Assembly (NCBI GenBank): GCA_008711295.1
Contig: VUYV01000518.1
Coordinates: forward strand, 325,227 to 389,226
Direction: 5' to 3'
DNA: 64,000 bases
Source: Anarhynchus alexandrinus
Lineage: Eukaryota; Chordata; Aves; Charadriiformes; Charadriidae
This document shows, piece by piece, positions 1-14,540 of this stretch (the stretch's first letter is position 1; the number at the start of each line of letters is the position of its first letter). Made by a program: the position numbers and the translations under genes. The notes under the pieces were generated by a model that made no database searches, was not told where the DNA came from, and saw nothing but the letters and a program-made list of their open reading frames with translations.

Positions 1-3000
1 AAATAGTACTAGCAACAGAAACAGGACGATGTTTTAAAATATGAAAGGAAGTCTTTATTTTAGAGTAAAGTTACAGGTCCAAGTTTAACTTTAACGTACT
101 GTCAGTTACAAAAAACTACACACAAGCTTTTTAAGGCTACACTAATCATTAAGATTTTGCCTTCATTATGTTTCTGTGTCCTACATTTCTTCCTTTCTTA
201 ATGTTTTATCCTACCATTTGTCTTCTGAGAAAATTCTGAAATTATGTCTGGGAGAACTTTGTCTGCAAGAATTTTCACTCTGAGTTTTATTCCAATATGA
301 GGCAAAAACTGAAAAAAATAAATTTCTTTTACATAATCTCAACAATTTGGTTTGAAAACATGAGAGTATAATTTCTGACATTTCTAGTAAAAATAAATCT
401 CATCCCAAAATGAAAATGTTTCTTTACTTCTTTTCTAGTCAGTTCAACATAAAACATAGTTTAAACATTCTGGTATATTTTGTCATGAGAACTTTAGTAC
501 AGGAGCATATTTTTTCCATGGTCTTCTAAAAGCCAGGTTCAAAATGTATCAAGAGCTTCATGAATCTCCTGACTTCCCCACTTGTGAAAGGGAAGTCTGC
601 ATTGGTTATGGAGGGATACTCTTTTTCAAGGGCTACAGGCTCTTGAAAAGAACTCATGACCAAACTACAATCTGATTGAGATAAATACTGACAAAGAAAT
701 GCAGTTTAATGTTTTGATTAAGTGATTTGAAACAAAACGTTTTGCATCAATTCACAAGTCATATTTTTCAGGCTGACATCAAATTGACCAAAAAGAAATA
801 TTTTCTAGCAACTCTCACAGTGGAAAGTTGCAATTTGCTTACCATTTGTGTATGTGCATATGCAGAACCTTCATTTTCCACCAAAATACATTCCTGACCA
901 CCTGCAATAATGAAAATATAAATTAGATAGCATAACATTACAATGTTGGCAACAGCAACACGAATCCACAAAAAATCACCTGTCATTAGTGCAGTATCCT
1001 CTGATGTGTAACATTTCCAAAATATTTTCCCTTCCCACTACTGAATCATCACCTAAGAAAGAAATTGAGTTACCAAGAGTCAAAGCCTGCAAAGTGAGTT
1101 TATACATACAACAGCATACACACATCACATTTATTTGGTCTCAGTGTTTCTTACATAAGATAATGAAACAAAGAGATCTTAGCACTGTAAAGCATTAATA
1201 ATGGAAGCATTTCATTTCAACCAAGTTACTCATGATATGACAAGCAGTAGATGCCCAAAATAGTACTTCAGAGGTGGCTTTTCTTTTTTTTTTTTTCCCG
1301 TGTTCTGTGTCATGAGCAAGATAATAGAAGTCATCATTACCTATTAAGTACATAGGAAAGCAAGAAAAGCCACCTGGAAATTTAATAAACCAAAAGATAC
1401 ATTATTGTGGGAGTGGGGGAACCAACACCAAAACTATTAAATTTTGCACTGGTTTTCATATTAATTATTTGCTTCATTTTCAGTGCAGATTTAGCTGTAC
1501 TGAAAATTTACCTTTCCATCCTCATAATCTCCAGTTGTAGGCAACCTTAAAAACTTTTAAAAACTATGCCTTTGTAGTAATTTCTGGCTGAGGTTCTGGG
1601 ACTCAATTTTAGAGGCTGATCTCAAATTCCCACACCTACAATAGTTGAGATATAAGTAAAGTGATAACATGAAGATAAATAATCCACTTTATTTTAGGGA
1701 TTATAGGGGTTTTGCTACTTTTAAATTTTCTGTGGAAAAAATATTACTTTTTGATCTAAACTACCAAGGCAAATCTCTACTCTTCCGCATACCCACATAA
1801 CCCCAATGGTGTCAGTGCCTGTAGATCCACAAGAGAAGACTGTGCTTTAATTTATTAGAAAATCTGTAGAGTGGTTGATCTGTAGAACTAAGACAGGTAG
1901 ACCTTGAGTTCCTATTTCTAGGAAGAAATAGCAGACAAAGAGACTTCACAATAGAAATATTCTGAAGAGTACAAGAGCCAGTGTTAGAGTTTTCCTTAAG
2001 CAAGGGAAGCACAATGGGACATACATATAAAGAATTCAACAGCCTATTAAGTAGGTGAAGACCTTATCCAAATAATCAAAAACCAATAGCAAATATCCAG
2101 CCATCAAAGTGTTTGGGAAGTATGAAGTACAGTCTGAAGAATGCTATCCCATTCCCTTGAAAATATGCTATATTATCATGAGCCTAATCAAAATTTATAG
2201 TTTATACTGGATTACTCTAGGGTTTATATTTTTATTCTCTGATTTCGAGTAAAGACTCACATTAGCAGAAATAACAATTCATCCCTCACAGTGGAAAGCT
2301 GAGCTGCAAAACCACATGGGTCTTCTACTATTCTGTATGTACCCACCTAAATATTTTGAAATTTCAATTAACGATGCACATCATTGCAAGTGTTGTACAC
2401 CTTGGCAGCCTCCTTAGTGACAATTCACCCTTATTCTCTACCCACAAGAATATCTTGTTAGCGTCTTTTCACGTTCCTGTAAACTTTTTAATTATGGATT
2501 ACCACCAGAAAAATAAGATTTTCCTTCTTCTGAATGGAGACATTTATAGCCTCAATCTGATAACGCCCACCATTTTGTCTCAGTTTAATTTCTAGTCACT
2601 GGTTTTGCAATTTCACTACGTGAAAAAAGCAAGTAAGATACATTCAAAGTAAAACCATATACATTAAAACATGGCCTATAGTGAGACATTATAGAATTTC
2701 TCAGGAAGAATTTCTCACATTCCTTTGGGAGTTGAATAGGAACTGAATAGTGGTGTTTAGGAAAACTCCCCAAATCAACGAGATGCTTGCATTATAGCTC
2801 AGGGTTTCCTCCAGTCTGTTTTTCTCTTTCGTTCCAAAGGCCAGAGCCCACAAGCTCCTCAATAACAGACTGCACTGCTTTCCAGCGTGATTCACCAACT
2901 GCATATGTAATTCAGCCTTGCTAATACCTCCCTCTTACAGTTACAGCTGTGTTTCTTTCTCATTTCCTTAGAGGGAGAGAGTAAAGGCCTTTTCCCCCAT

Positions 3001-3439
3001 TTTCCAGCCGATTTTTGCATAACCAATATCAGAATATCACTAAAATAGAACCTTTTTTCCTTTCAAGGGCAGAAGAAGAAAAATATAATTTTGCATGTTT
3101 TCTCCATATGAAGGAGAATTTGTGCTCTGCCTCCACCTCTAAATGAATTAATATGAATCGCTGCAAGTCCTGAAAAATTACCAGGCCTACATTTTTTAAC
3201 GTTGTCTAATACGAATGCCCAGATAGTTTACTTGAGGCACCAAAAGATCCTGCTGTGTTTATAGCATACACAGCTGAAGAAAGCCTGTGAGGTCTACAAA
3301 ATATCCTATTCTAAAAGATACGAGGGAAGGCAGAGGCAATCCATCATGCCCCATAGCTTTGAAGATTTGATAATATTTGACACTGAGATTATGACACTAC
3401 AAGGGGATATTATCAAACATTCGGAAGAGTGTGATTTAC
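1..3439. other. Unique AT-rich sequence, nothing recognised
   Basis: No transposon, RNA gene or convincing exon is visible. Open frames here are at most about 80 codons, start at arbitrary ATGs, lack recognisable domains and have no splice-like borders. There is a poly-T run near 1285-1298. Single-copy intergenic or intronic DNA is the simplest reading. Confidence 0.6.
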
Positions 3440-3850
3440 CACAGCCCTAACAGCATCCCCACCCGGCACTCATTTGCACTACTTAACTGCATCTCATGAC
3501 ATCTCTGATCATAAGTCATGAGTGAGTCAAATAAAAGCTCTGGAGACATCAAACATGCTGAGATTAGAGAGACTAGAAGCAGCTGTGATGTAGCAAATAT
3601 TGAGTAATACTGCATATTTGACTGATTGTGAAACTTTGTTCATTTACAGCCAAGTTTCTGTTGCATTTCCTTCTCCTCGAGATTTATGTCCTTATTTGCA
3701 TGTTGATGCGCTTTGAGTCAGAGCAGAGACTCACTAAGCAGATATGGAATTACAGCCCCTTTAAAATGAGACTATGAAGTGCACTGTACACCTGCTTGTA
3801 GAATCTGTAAAGATAACACTGCAGACTATACTCTGAATAAGATCGATTGT
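3440..3850. promoter_or_regulatory. Candidate conserved noncoding block with POU octamer
   Basis: A repeat-free stretch of more even base composition than its flanks. It contains a perfect octamer motif ATTTGCAT at 3694-3701, followed by a second TGATGC half-site, and AP-1-like TGAGTCA-type words near 3520-3535 and 3713-3720. Such clusters are typical of developmental enhancers, but the motifs are short and can occur by chance. Conservation could not be tested, so this is only a candidate. Confidence 0.22.
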
Positions 3851-6800
3851 GTTTACATGTTAAATATTCTTTGAACATGACAATGTGATGACACGAAGGG
3901 CAGTTCAAGCTCTTCCTGATCTCATTCTCCCCTTTTCAGTAAGAACCATGAAACTCAGATTTGGGCCTTCAATGGATTGTGTATACCTTATCTGAATATT
4001 CAAAGCACTCTGCCAAAGCCAAATTTAAGAGGCCAGGTGGCACTTCATGAAGAGAAATGACATAAAATGTAGCTGAAAAAAAAGGTCTTGACAAGGATAT
4101 CTGTCTTGTGGGAGAATATTAGATACATGGCAAGGACAAGAAAATGGGATGTTAGGAAAGCTTCCTTTCCCCCCTCCCCCCNGGATTGCCTCAAATGCCA
4201 ATCTGATAAATACACTGAAATTACTTTTTAGTTTAAACTTTTCAATGCTAATTTATTCCCCTTTCTCCTCTCACAGATCAATTGCATGTCTCGTTTTTCT
4301 CCGCTATTTAATTAGATTTGGGCTTCTCAGCCTGCACAGAAGAAAAAGCAAGATAGCTAAACTGGTCTGGCAGAACAGAAGAGGCATTCAGTACAGCTGT
4401 GTCAGAGCCTGGAGTTTCATTCCTTGTCAGATTTTCTTTCTGTGTACTTGTGCAGACTGAGAGGTTGCCCTCTAAATGCTAAATTAGCTCTAGTAGAAGA
4501 CAAAGCTGACTGTAGCCATAGCAGAACAAGAGTTTAAAAGTTTTTTGAAATGGAAGTTTCTATTTGTAGAGGAAAGAATATTTTCTTGGGATTCATACAA
4601 CATTGGAAATAACAAGAAAATGTAGTATAGCCTTTTGGAGGTAGGAAAATCTTTTTAAAGGGACAACACTTCAAAACACCATAAGATTATGGCAATAGAT
4701 AAATCTTTCCAGACAGTAAAAGATATTCTACACAAAGATTAATCTTGAGGAATACTTATTCCATAGTCACTTTTGATCAAAAATATTAACAAGATAATTT
4801 CTTTGGCACTGTGATGGAAAAGACGACTGATTCAGAAGATAGAAATAGAATGAGAATTGCCAGGGCTTTTACAAAGAAACTTGGGTTCTTATTCAGAAAG
4901 AGTAAAGATTTCTGAGCTTCTGGGAAATAAAAAGTCACGCAAAAAGCACCGTCTTAGGAGACATTTAGTATTCACTTTGAAATGACCCACCCATATAACG
5001 CAGCCAATAGCAGTTCAAATTAATCAACAGATAAGCACTTCTTCTACATCCCTTCAGGAAAACAATGCTACCACAGAATATCAGGTCCATAACATTCTCA
5101 GACACTGTTTTTGGTTTCTGTCAATAAGATCTTAAACAAGATAAACTTGTTGAATACACCTAGGAAATAGCCGCCTTTAAGTTTTCTGATGAATGCTTTT
5201 ATCAAATTACAAGTAAACAAAGGTTCAGTTTCAGCCTCAGAATAGAAAAGTTCTACTCATTTAGGTGCTTGGAGCTGTCAAGAAGGTAGATTAGGTGCAG
5301 CACACAAAATGAATTTTTGAAGGCATCACCAGCTAAGGACAAATGTTAGTCATTAGAAAAGCCTACAGCCTGCTTCAAAGAATCACGTTAAACCTTCTCT
5401 GCTGACAGCCTCATCGTCTGATGGCAAAGAAAAGTTGCTCACAAAAGAAGAAATCATAGCTTAACTATGAAGCAATGCCAGTAAGTCAAAAATTCTCTGA
5501 GGGCCTTATGGGAGGCCACATCCTTAATACAAGTTTCCAAGTATGATCTTAGTGGCAAGAATTTTCTGGACTGTGAGAGAGTGAACCCAAGAGTTGTTAG
5601 GTTTAATTTTCTTCACCTGTGTGACCAAGGCGCTCTTATCTTGCCTTAACACTATTGGAGCAGGCTAATAGAGATCAGTCCCTCTAGGCATATAAATCTT
5701 GGACTGCTTCTGGAGACGTTTCTAGTAAGTTTTCCATTGAGTGTGCTGGAATAGAGGCACCAAGGACCACTCCTATAAATATGTTGACATACTTAGCCGT
5801 GTAATTAATTCACTGCAGAACACTGTTATTTGACAAAGGCCCTGTTGGGATAGCTGCTTCAGGCTGTATAACTTTCAAAGCAACAGCTTTTGTGCATTTT
5901 CTGCAACTGTATGTACCTTTTGCTGCTTGTGATTCATACATACATCAAATACAATGCCTAAAAGGCTTTTCTGTTGACATTGCCAACTTGATTAATCAAG
6001 TCTTGTTGATTTTTCAGTCCTTCAAGTTCTGCCTTGGAAAAAAAATCAAGTTTAATCTTCCAATTATGGATGCTTGTTCTCTAAATGTCACAGCAACAAC
6101 TTCTTAACACTCTCAGCAAGCCAGCACTTTAGAACACTCTGCAAAGTTTGATTTGAAACCAGAGAAAAATCAGGAACTTTACATATATATCTTATTTTTT
6201 TTCTCCACTTTTCAGATTTTTTTCACCATTTAGAACTTTCTACCATGTTCCAGAAATTCCTTCTGGATCCTCTGAAGTGAAGTTCATATACTATTGCCAT
6301 AGCACACAGCTAGCAACAGGCTTTATACTGGGCGTTCTGCACCTTAGAACTGAGGTTTGTCAGGCTTGCTTTGCCTGAAACTGTTTTGACCTGCCTGCCA
6401 CTTTGTTCTAGTTTGTTTAGATCTAGCAGATTTTTTTTTCTAATGAACAGGTGGGTAAGCCTAATTTATTTTACTTTTGTTAATCTCTGTATGGTATAAC
6501 CCTAATTTTATAAAGACAGTAATAACAAGTAGCTATTCTGTGCAGAATGAAATATTTATGACACTGAGATAATGACGGCGTGTAGAGGAATATGGGGCTG
6601 GTATGGCAGCAGGGACCTGGAACCGGGGACACAAGATGCACTGTAAAGGGGTTATGGGCACAGGGTGACAAGAAAGTGGGCACAGGCTGGTACTGGAAAT
6701 CTAGAAACTGGAAGGCTAAAAGCAACTTTGCAATGGTCAGTTAAAAAAAAATGCAGGCATGAAGCTGGGCAAAAATAGTTTTGGAGGTAGCAAAGAGAAC

Positions 6801-7126
6801 TAAAAATAGCTATATAACATATATAACAAACACCATATAGAGAAATTTCATATGTAATGTGAACTGGCAGAACAGAGACAAAAGAGCAAGGTGTAGTGTT
6901 TGTTAGCAAGTAAATAAGCAAGATCCCAAATGGATCTAGAGTAAGAAAGAAGAAACAATCATTATGATCATACTTCTCAACAAAGGGTTCAGGATGCTGA
7001 CAACTGACTGTACACCCCCCACACATACCAGAAATGAATCATTCATCTTAAGATCCAGAAGGGCATTGGAAGTATGACCACACCACCAGCACAAAACCAA
7101 GCAAACAAAACTGGTGTCACCATATC
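3851..7126. other. Unique sequence with one isolated N
   Basis: No recognisable repeat or gene. A single N at 4182 lies inside a C-rich homopolymer and is probably an unresolved base or contig join. The minus-strand open frames around 6480-7172 overlap each other in several frames and run into the following CR1, so they are not treated as genes. Confidence 0.55.
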
Positions 7127-7655
7127 TGAAGTGCTGGGTCCAGTTCTGGGCTCCTCGGTACAAGGGGCGCATGGACTGAGAGACAGGACTGAGTCTGGCA
7201 AAGGAGCATGAAGATGATGCAGGGGCTGGAGCATCTATCCTGTCAGGAAAGGCTGAGAGAGCTGAGACTGTTCGGACTGGAGAAGGCTCGGGATGCTGTC
7301 ATCAATGTATACAAATACCTCATAAGAAGAGTAAAGAAGACGGAGCGAGAACCTTCTCAGTAGTGCCCATTGGCAAGAAAAGAGACATCAGGCACAAATT
7401 GAAATACAGAAAATTGCCCTTAAACGTAAGAAAAAACTTCTTCAAAATGAGGAAGGGGAAACATTGGCACAGGTTGCTCAGAGAGGTTGTGGAGTCTCCA
7501 TCCTTGGAGACATGAAAAACCCAACTGGATATGGCCCTGAGCAACCTGCTGTAGTTCACCCCGCTTTAAGCAAGAAAGTTGGACTAGGTAATCCTCAGGG
7601 GTGCTTTACTACCTCAGCCATCCTGTGATTCTGTAAATCTGTGTGAATCTATGAT
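7127..7655 (+). mobile_element. CR1 LINE 3' fragment, plus orientation
   Basis: This is a 5'-truncated non-LTR retrotransposon of the CR1 group. It begins in the reverse transcriptase C-terminal region (the CR1 words for 'ccagttctgggctcc' and 'ggaaaggctgagagagctg' are clear) and runs through the 3' end of ORF2 and the short 3' UTR. It ends in the degenerate terminal repeat 'ctgtgattctgtaaatctg' near 7622-7655. Scattered substitutions and small indels break the frame, so it is an inactive copy of moderate age. The overlapping minus-strand open frames are antisense shadows of it. Confidence 0.9.
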
Positions 7656-10600
7656 GCTACAAAAAGGGGTAGTGTGTGTAAAAATTTTAACCATTTTCCT
7701 CCTATATTTCCCTTTTTTTTTTTTAGTTACATCCAGACTAGTAGTAATTCATTGATGAAACTGTTAAGATTTCAAATACGCTAACAATAAATTAGTTTAC
7801 ATGTGAGGTGTGTTTCTATTCTGTCCATAACAAGATTTTGAGCATAACACTCTCAATACTCAAAAAACACTATCAACGGATACCAAAGTACGTATGTAGT
7901 GTATGTGTAGAGTAGTTGATGACTAGGCAATGTATTCGCCCAGGCAGCTCATTTTGTCAGGGACTGTACATATCACTTCTTCATTTCTATAGAGTTATTA
8001 TATCTTCTTTTAGAAGGGTTAGGTTTTATTTTATTGAAGGTCAACCCAGTCACATAGACTGTTCCAGCTCTAATACAATTTGACTAGCTGGCAAAGAGGT
8101 TTTAGGAAGTTCAATACCTTTATTCACAACTAAGAGCAATCGTGGTGATTCTCAGGTTACAGCAGTAGCTGGAGCATACTTTACAAAGTTTCTGTTGCAC
8201 GTGCAGTAACCACAATTTCATAGTGCTTGGGATTTTTTGTGGGAGGGTTTTTGGCTTTTTGGGGGGTTTCTTGGCTTTGTTTACTGGGCACAAAACATGT
8301 TAGTTTCCACTTCATATTTTACAGATTTTGTTTTGTTGCTGACTTTCTCTAATAGCAGCAACACTCCCCTAGTTTGGAAAACACAAATGTTGATTATTAT
8401 GAAGCAGCTCTGAGTTAATCTGATTGTTGCCTTTGGCCAGAAGGGTGGATGACACCAAAAGAACTCCTAGGATCCTCAATGACAGAGTAAACAGAGAAGA
8501 AAATGAAAACTTGTTAGTTCCACAGAAAGAACAGAGACCTCACTGAACAATAAAAATAAAACAAACATTTCCAAAGCCTCAAAAAAAGAGGCAATTTTAA
8601 TTAAAACTGTTGCATCCTATGGAATAGAATTCAAAGGTGCCCACCCATTTTCTTTTTCAGATTTACACAAAAAACAGATGGATTTTGTAGCACAGCAGAT
8701 ATTGGAAGACTGTGATTATAGATGGAAATCTCATAACAGATCTTAGATATGAAAAGCTCTCAATGATAAATTCTGGTCAACAGGTGTTTTTTTGTGAACT
8801 GGCATTAACATCAAAGTGATCATCATATATAATTCCTGTGCCATACTGATTAATGTAACTCCCTTAGAAAAAAAACAAGAGACAAGGTCAATGAGGATGA
8901 AAGAAGAGCTGCAAATACTTATGTATCTTGGAAACAAATAGTTTGGAATTGTTCCACTACCAAGCTCAACTGAACTGATCATAATTGGTAATTTCTGATT
9001 CAAAGACTAATGTCATCATTTTGTCAACCTTTGCTTGTATTGATGATTCCAAATTTAGATACTCCTGTAAACAAGGAACATAAAAACATTTATCAGTCTC
9101 AGAGCTTTTTTTTTTTAATGTTTCATGCATGTATTTTAGATTACAGTTCACATTTTCTATTCAGCAGCAAAATGGATATGTTTCTATATACACGTATAAA
9201 TGTACAAAACAGATGCAAAGGCTTGCAGAAGAAATACGGTACTGTGTAACTTAGCACTGATTCTATACCCGGTGTTTCAGTCAGCAACCAAATACCAAAA
9301 ATTTGTCTGACAAAGGAGGAATCACAACATTTTCCTGGGGTTAAGTGGGCCAAGACCCATCTGGTTTTAAATACAGCAAGGCAATAAAATTTGCTACTTA
9401 TATTGTCATGGAAGTAAAAGCAGCTGCAGTGGAAAATACAGGTAGAATATTTGAGACAGAGAGATTAATCTGGGTGTACAGTGTTGGAGTGTTGCTGATG
9501 AGTCTTCTGAGAATAAAATCAACATTCATGCAGAAGCAATTTCTGACTCTGTCAGTCAGTTTCACCCTGGATAAAGCTAAGCAATGTTCAGAATACTTGC
9601 TACTTCTTCTGTGAAAAGAAAAAAAAGCCCCAACACTGAAACTCAGAATTCATTCTTGCGTTTTGTGAAATACTACATGAGTACAGCCACCAGCAGCAAT
9701 AAGAAAAGATATCAGCTTTGGTTTCTTTCACTATTGGCATTTTTGTCACATCTCATCAAAAGGAGCACAATGTCTTTGCTCCCCTGTCCTTCTGTTATAG
9801 CTATCGTGCTGGCTCTCCATGATGAGGGTCATAGTCTGATCAATCAATATCTGTTACTGCTGCTCCTAACTGCAGAAATAGTATATTGTCTTCCTGGTAA
9901 TTAAAGTGTATCCTGCTTGTGTCATTTATACAACAGATTTAAAGATAATGTAAGAAGAAAAAACTTCTGTTAACCTTCTTTTAGCTCTTCAGCATTGGAA
10001 TTATCCCTAATTCAACCGTTTTACATACAATATAGCAAGAGTAATTAGGCTTTAAGGAAACTAAGAGTCAACCAGTATGACAACTGGTGGACCACATACT
10101 TAACAGGGAGTCTCCCTAGAGCTGGCCAAATGGAAAGAGAACCAGCACAGTATCTCTTTTCCCAGATATCTCTGACTTAAGCCCCAGAATTAAGCAACTT
10201 TGACCACTGAGGCTGTTGCCTATATAAGCAAATGTCCAGGGCTGTTCTCTGGCATTTAACTAACTAACACAGAATAGCCCACATCATGCTAGTAAAAGTT
10301 TAAAACCTTCGAAATAAGATGACCTCAGTAAACAGGCTATTTCAAATGGCCCCTAGTCTTTTTGAATACTGGAAACTGGTACAGTTAACAGTATACACAG
10401 TAGAGATTTAAGTGTACAGGAACATTACCTGGCATTTCTTCACTGATACAGTTAATTACAATAAGAACTATTGATTACTTTCAGAAGACAGGTACCTAAC
10501 TGAGCTGATTGGGTGTAACACAATAACCCAGGGTTTAGAGCAGGAAAGCTGAGCCCTAAACTGCCTGAAGGTTTTTGCTATTTCAGAGGGAATAGCCTTT

Positions 10601-12110
10601 CCTCTTTCTCTTGATGGTAGCCCCTAACACCATAAAGAATACAAAATCTGAGGCTAGAGGAACTTAGCTTTAGCCTGCACTTTTCACATTGGTGAAAAGT
10701 GATGAACTCATATGTGCCAAGTTGTCTATTTCATACAGATAGCACAGAAACCCATCGGTTTTGACCCTTTTAAGAGTTGTGTAAGAAATAACATGAATTA
10801 TAAGAAAGATTTGCAGTTTTTCACCTTAACTTGGAGAATCTCAGATTTGTTTAGAGCCAGTGAAAAGCAGTAATTGAAACTGAAAAGTTGACTTCAAATT
10901 TCTATTATCATGTAATGAGACTGCACTGTAATATTAGGTAGGCTACAGCTTCTAGATATGTACATTGTGAACCACACACTTTCAGACATGTGGGGTGAGT
11001 AAATCTGAACTGAATGTTTTTGCAAGTTCTTCTTGCATGCTTGGTGCCCAAGTGCTTTCTGAACATAAAGACCATCAAGAGATGAATTGCTTTTTCCTCC
11101 CTTCCTAATCCTTCCTATAAGCTTATTGAGCTCAACACATCAAAAAAATAGCTGGACTAAAATATAACAACAAACAAACCAAAAACCCCACAGATCCATA
11201 AACTGTTTACACTTTGCACCTTCCATGGCTAATGTCCCTGATGATACTTTTCAAGTTCTGTCACTGAAGCACCTACCCCTTTTCATCTCACCCCAGATTC
11301 TCAAAATGTTAGCAAATACTCAAGGTCTTAGATCAGTTACCAACCTATGCTGAAAGCTTTTGCCATAGCATTTCTTCAGATAACTAAACTCTCCATTTGG
11401 AGCACTCTGAGAACTACCTATATCATGACAGGAATTAAACAAGATTCCTCCCCATGTAAAGTGATCACTGTAATCACTGAACTCATGAAAAAAAAGGACA
11501 TACACTCCTCACAGGGACATTTTATGAGCATACATTGGTACAATCCTCAAGTCTCTAGCCTTCCTTTAAAAGGGATTCAAAGTGGTAAGTCCCAGTTGGA
11601 AACAGGCCACTCTGGCAGTCTCAGAAAATGTGTTTAGTTTCTTGGAAATGAGGAAAATTATTTCAACCACAAGCATTTCTTCTCCACTTTCCCATGGCTA
11701 ATTAGGAAGTCTCTCATTAGGTGAAGTAAGGCTCCCACACTTATGCATCCAATTCCTGAGATCTTCTCAGGCAGGGGTGCAATGTACCTAAAAGCCAGGT
11801 TTTGCTAACATAAATTCCTCTGGGGATCTTAACCTTAAGATCTGCAACTGCCTGCTTCATGAAATGTCTTCGCGGAGACTCTCTGGATGTCAGTAGATCT
11901 TGCCCCTGGACAGCCTGGCAAAACACGGCTTCAGAGAGAAGCTCCATCCTGTGCTTCCTCAGGTTTGCAGTATCAAGTTCATAACAAACGTTCCCAGAAT
12001 AAAAAGTAGTGATTCTTATTATACACTGCTTATTACAAACTGAAAACAAAAATTAAAATATCAAACAATTTTTAGTAGAGTGGAGTACAAGTTATGGCCT
12101 GCTTCAGTTT

Positions 12111-12150
12111 AGTGGACTTCCACTTGAACTGGAAGTCCACTTGAAGTGGA
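12111..12150. repeat. Nested inverted repeat (hairpin)
   Basis: A 12-bp perfect inverted repeat pairs 12111-12122 (agtggacttcca) with 12130-12141 across a 7-base loop. The right arm also pairs with the following bases: gtccac (12135-12140) and gtggac (12146-12151) face each other across ttgaa. The three arms can therefore form two alternative hairpins. No flanking transposon explains it. Confidence 0.8.
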
Positions 12151-13721
12151 CAAATTGCAAATTTCTGATGTAGTATTGACTGATATAATTAAGAAGGTTC
12201 TGTAGCACTTTCCAATATTTCATTCACAGCTGAGCTTTACTGAGTTTTCTTAAGTGTTCAAAAAAATTAATGAAAGCCTGAATGAACGCAAAAAACACAA
12301 GCATTCCCTATCAGATGATTACTAACACTGTGACAGATATATTAAGCAGAGATAATTACTGCTTCTAATTCAAGAGACAGGATTTTTTTTGTGCATATGT
12401 TTCTACATATAATGATTACCATGTATACGAAAGAGGATACAAGGGAATAACAGATTTCTTCCCTTTGGGAACGTTTGTGAGTCATATTACAACAAAAAGG
12501 AGTTCTTTTTGCACATGTACATAAAAGCACCACTTAGTATGTAAATTCAGTCTGCCCGGTATTAACTTATGTCTGTTATTCAAAAACACTTCAACAGAAG
12601 CCCCCCAGGTACATGCTGCAGGGATGCAGTTGTATGACTTTCCTATCACTCATACAAAAATAAGTAATTAATTAAAATGGGAGTGATCATGAACTAGAAA
12701 AATCAAGTCTATGAACAAATTATTATCTGCATAAACTGTCTTAATATAGCCTTATTTATGCAGAAAGTCTACCTAATTACCATAGTAAATTGAGAATTCT
12801 GAGTTGGCACAAACATTCAAAATAAAACAGGGTGAATATCTAATTAATGTTTAATTGTAGCTACCAGTTACTGCCCATCGTTCCCAAGTGTCCCCTCGCA
12901 TAAACCTCCCTTTTTCTTGCCCAAGCATAAAGTTCCAAAGTCTTACAAAAGACTTTTTTTTTTTTTCATGAACACAAAGGAAGTCAAGCTCAGAGAAAAA
13001 GAAAAACCTTCTTTGTTCTGCTAATCCACAATTCAGGGACTTCCCAGATGTTTGGTTTTATCTTGTCTTTGGAGAGGAGCTGTGCTTTAAAATTTTTAAG
13101 TCCCCTTCCACAGGAATAATCTGTTCCTTCACTAAGAATTTCAAACTAAATTTTAACCTTTTATATTTATTTGTAGATCATGATGTACTTGTTAACTCTA
13201 ATTAAAGCAACTTTATACAGTAATATTTAATTTTGCTGCTTTTAAAAATTCTGGTTTTAGCTGTAATTCTATTTCAGAATCCGGATCTCTGTTAGAAGTA
13301 ATGTTATTAACCTCCATCATTCAAAAATAACCACCTGGAAAACACAGACCTCAGATCCCCTAGGAAAAAAGACACAAGACTTAAAAAGTAAAAAAAATAA
13401 AATTGCTTTCTTTACAACTATCCTTAAGATTCCAGTGTGATTATATTTTGGATGTTTCTCTGCAACTGTAAGGAATACCAAAAATTCCACAAATTTACTT
13501 TTATAAACTGAGAGCATTATAACTCCTGAAGCTAGGACTTCATAAAAAACCAAACATCATTAAACAATAACTTAAGCAACTAAGACCATTTAAAAAAATA
13601 TTAAATTTCACTGACTTTATTAATTAAGGGGTTTTTAATTTTAATTATTGTCAAATATTTTATAAAGTAGGACTTAAAAAAATTTTGGCTTAGTATATTA
13701 TAAAATACATTTAGGTTGGTT

Positions 13722-13765
13722 TTATTTAATTAATTAATTTAATTAACTCATTATAATTAATTACA
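13722..13765. repeat. AATT-rich low-complexity palindromic tract
   Basis: Repeated ttaatt/aatta words form a nearly pure A/T tract that can pair with itself. It is low-complexity DNA without other signal; homeobox-like TAATTA words inside it are expected from the composition. Confidence 0.75.
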
Positions 13766-14540
13766 TCAATGGTTAAGCCAAAACACTTGAGACTAGTAGA
13801 CAAAAAAGTAGAATTCAAGGTTCTATTCCTAGCAAGATCTTGGCTGGTTAGTATTAATACTTCCCAAGTGCACAAAGTCCAATTTCTTATAAATGTCTAG
13901 ATACAACTGAGCTGCTGAACAGTTATCTCAGGCCTGTACTTTAGGAGGGTTCAAAAACTGCATTTTTCCTCCAGCCTGATCACACAGATCAGTTACCCTC
14001 TGCACAGATTTGCAGTTAGTACCATGCTAAGGACATGGTGGCCACCACTTCATTTTAAAATAGTGCCAAGAGTGCACACACCAGTTGAAGGAGGTAAAGG
14101 CTGAACCCCCTTCTTTTAGAGAAGATTCATATCCATAACTCCATTCCACCAGAAGGAAAGCCTGATGCATAAGCCCATGAGCTGTTCTGAGTTACGGCAT
14201 TTTCCATACCCCTCTCATTATGTTCCACTCAGGTACAGCGTTCAGTTGATTTCTGGGGCACCTGTCCTAAGTGATCTCATGCTCCCCATGCTCATTCCAA
14301 TGGCTGCATTAGGTAGATAGAAAGTCCCTCTAGCACAGGAGCCGGCTTTCCACGGTAGCCACAAACCGATACCTGGGAAAAGTAGTAACATGAAAAAAGC
14401 AAATACTTCTTTCTAATGCTTTCCCCGCTCCAACTATTTTTGACATCATAAAACGAATGTGGGCATTTACCATCTTTTAGTTCATAACCAGAGCATTCAC
14501 TCTTGTGGCTCTAGATCTCCTTAAGACAAAACTATATGAT

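Larger units (their letters stand above)
7656..14540. other. Unique AT-rich sequence, no gene recognised
   Basis: Almost 7 kb without a recognisable transposon. It contains low-complexity patches (G/T-rich near 8220-8290, poly-T near 12953-12966, AATT-rich near 13560-13765) and a perfect hairpin at 12111-12141. The longest frames (for example 9584-9904 plus and 11741-12049 minus, about 100 codons) lack domains, splice context or family resemblance. Confidence 0.55.

Noticed and set aside
6480..7172. Overlapping minus-strand frames as a multi-exon gene
   Set aside because: Frames overlap each other and run into antisense CR1; there are no domains or splice order.
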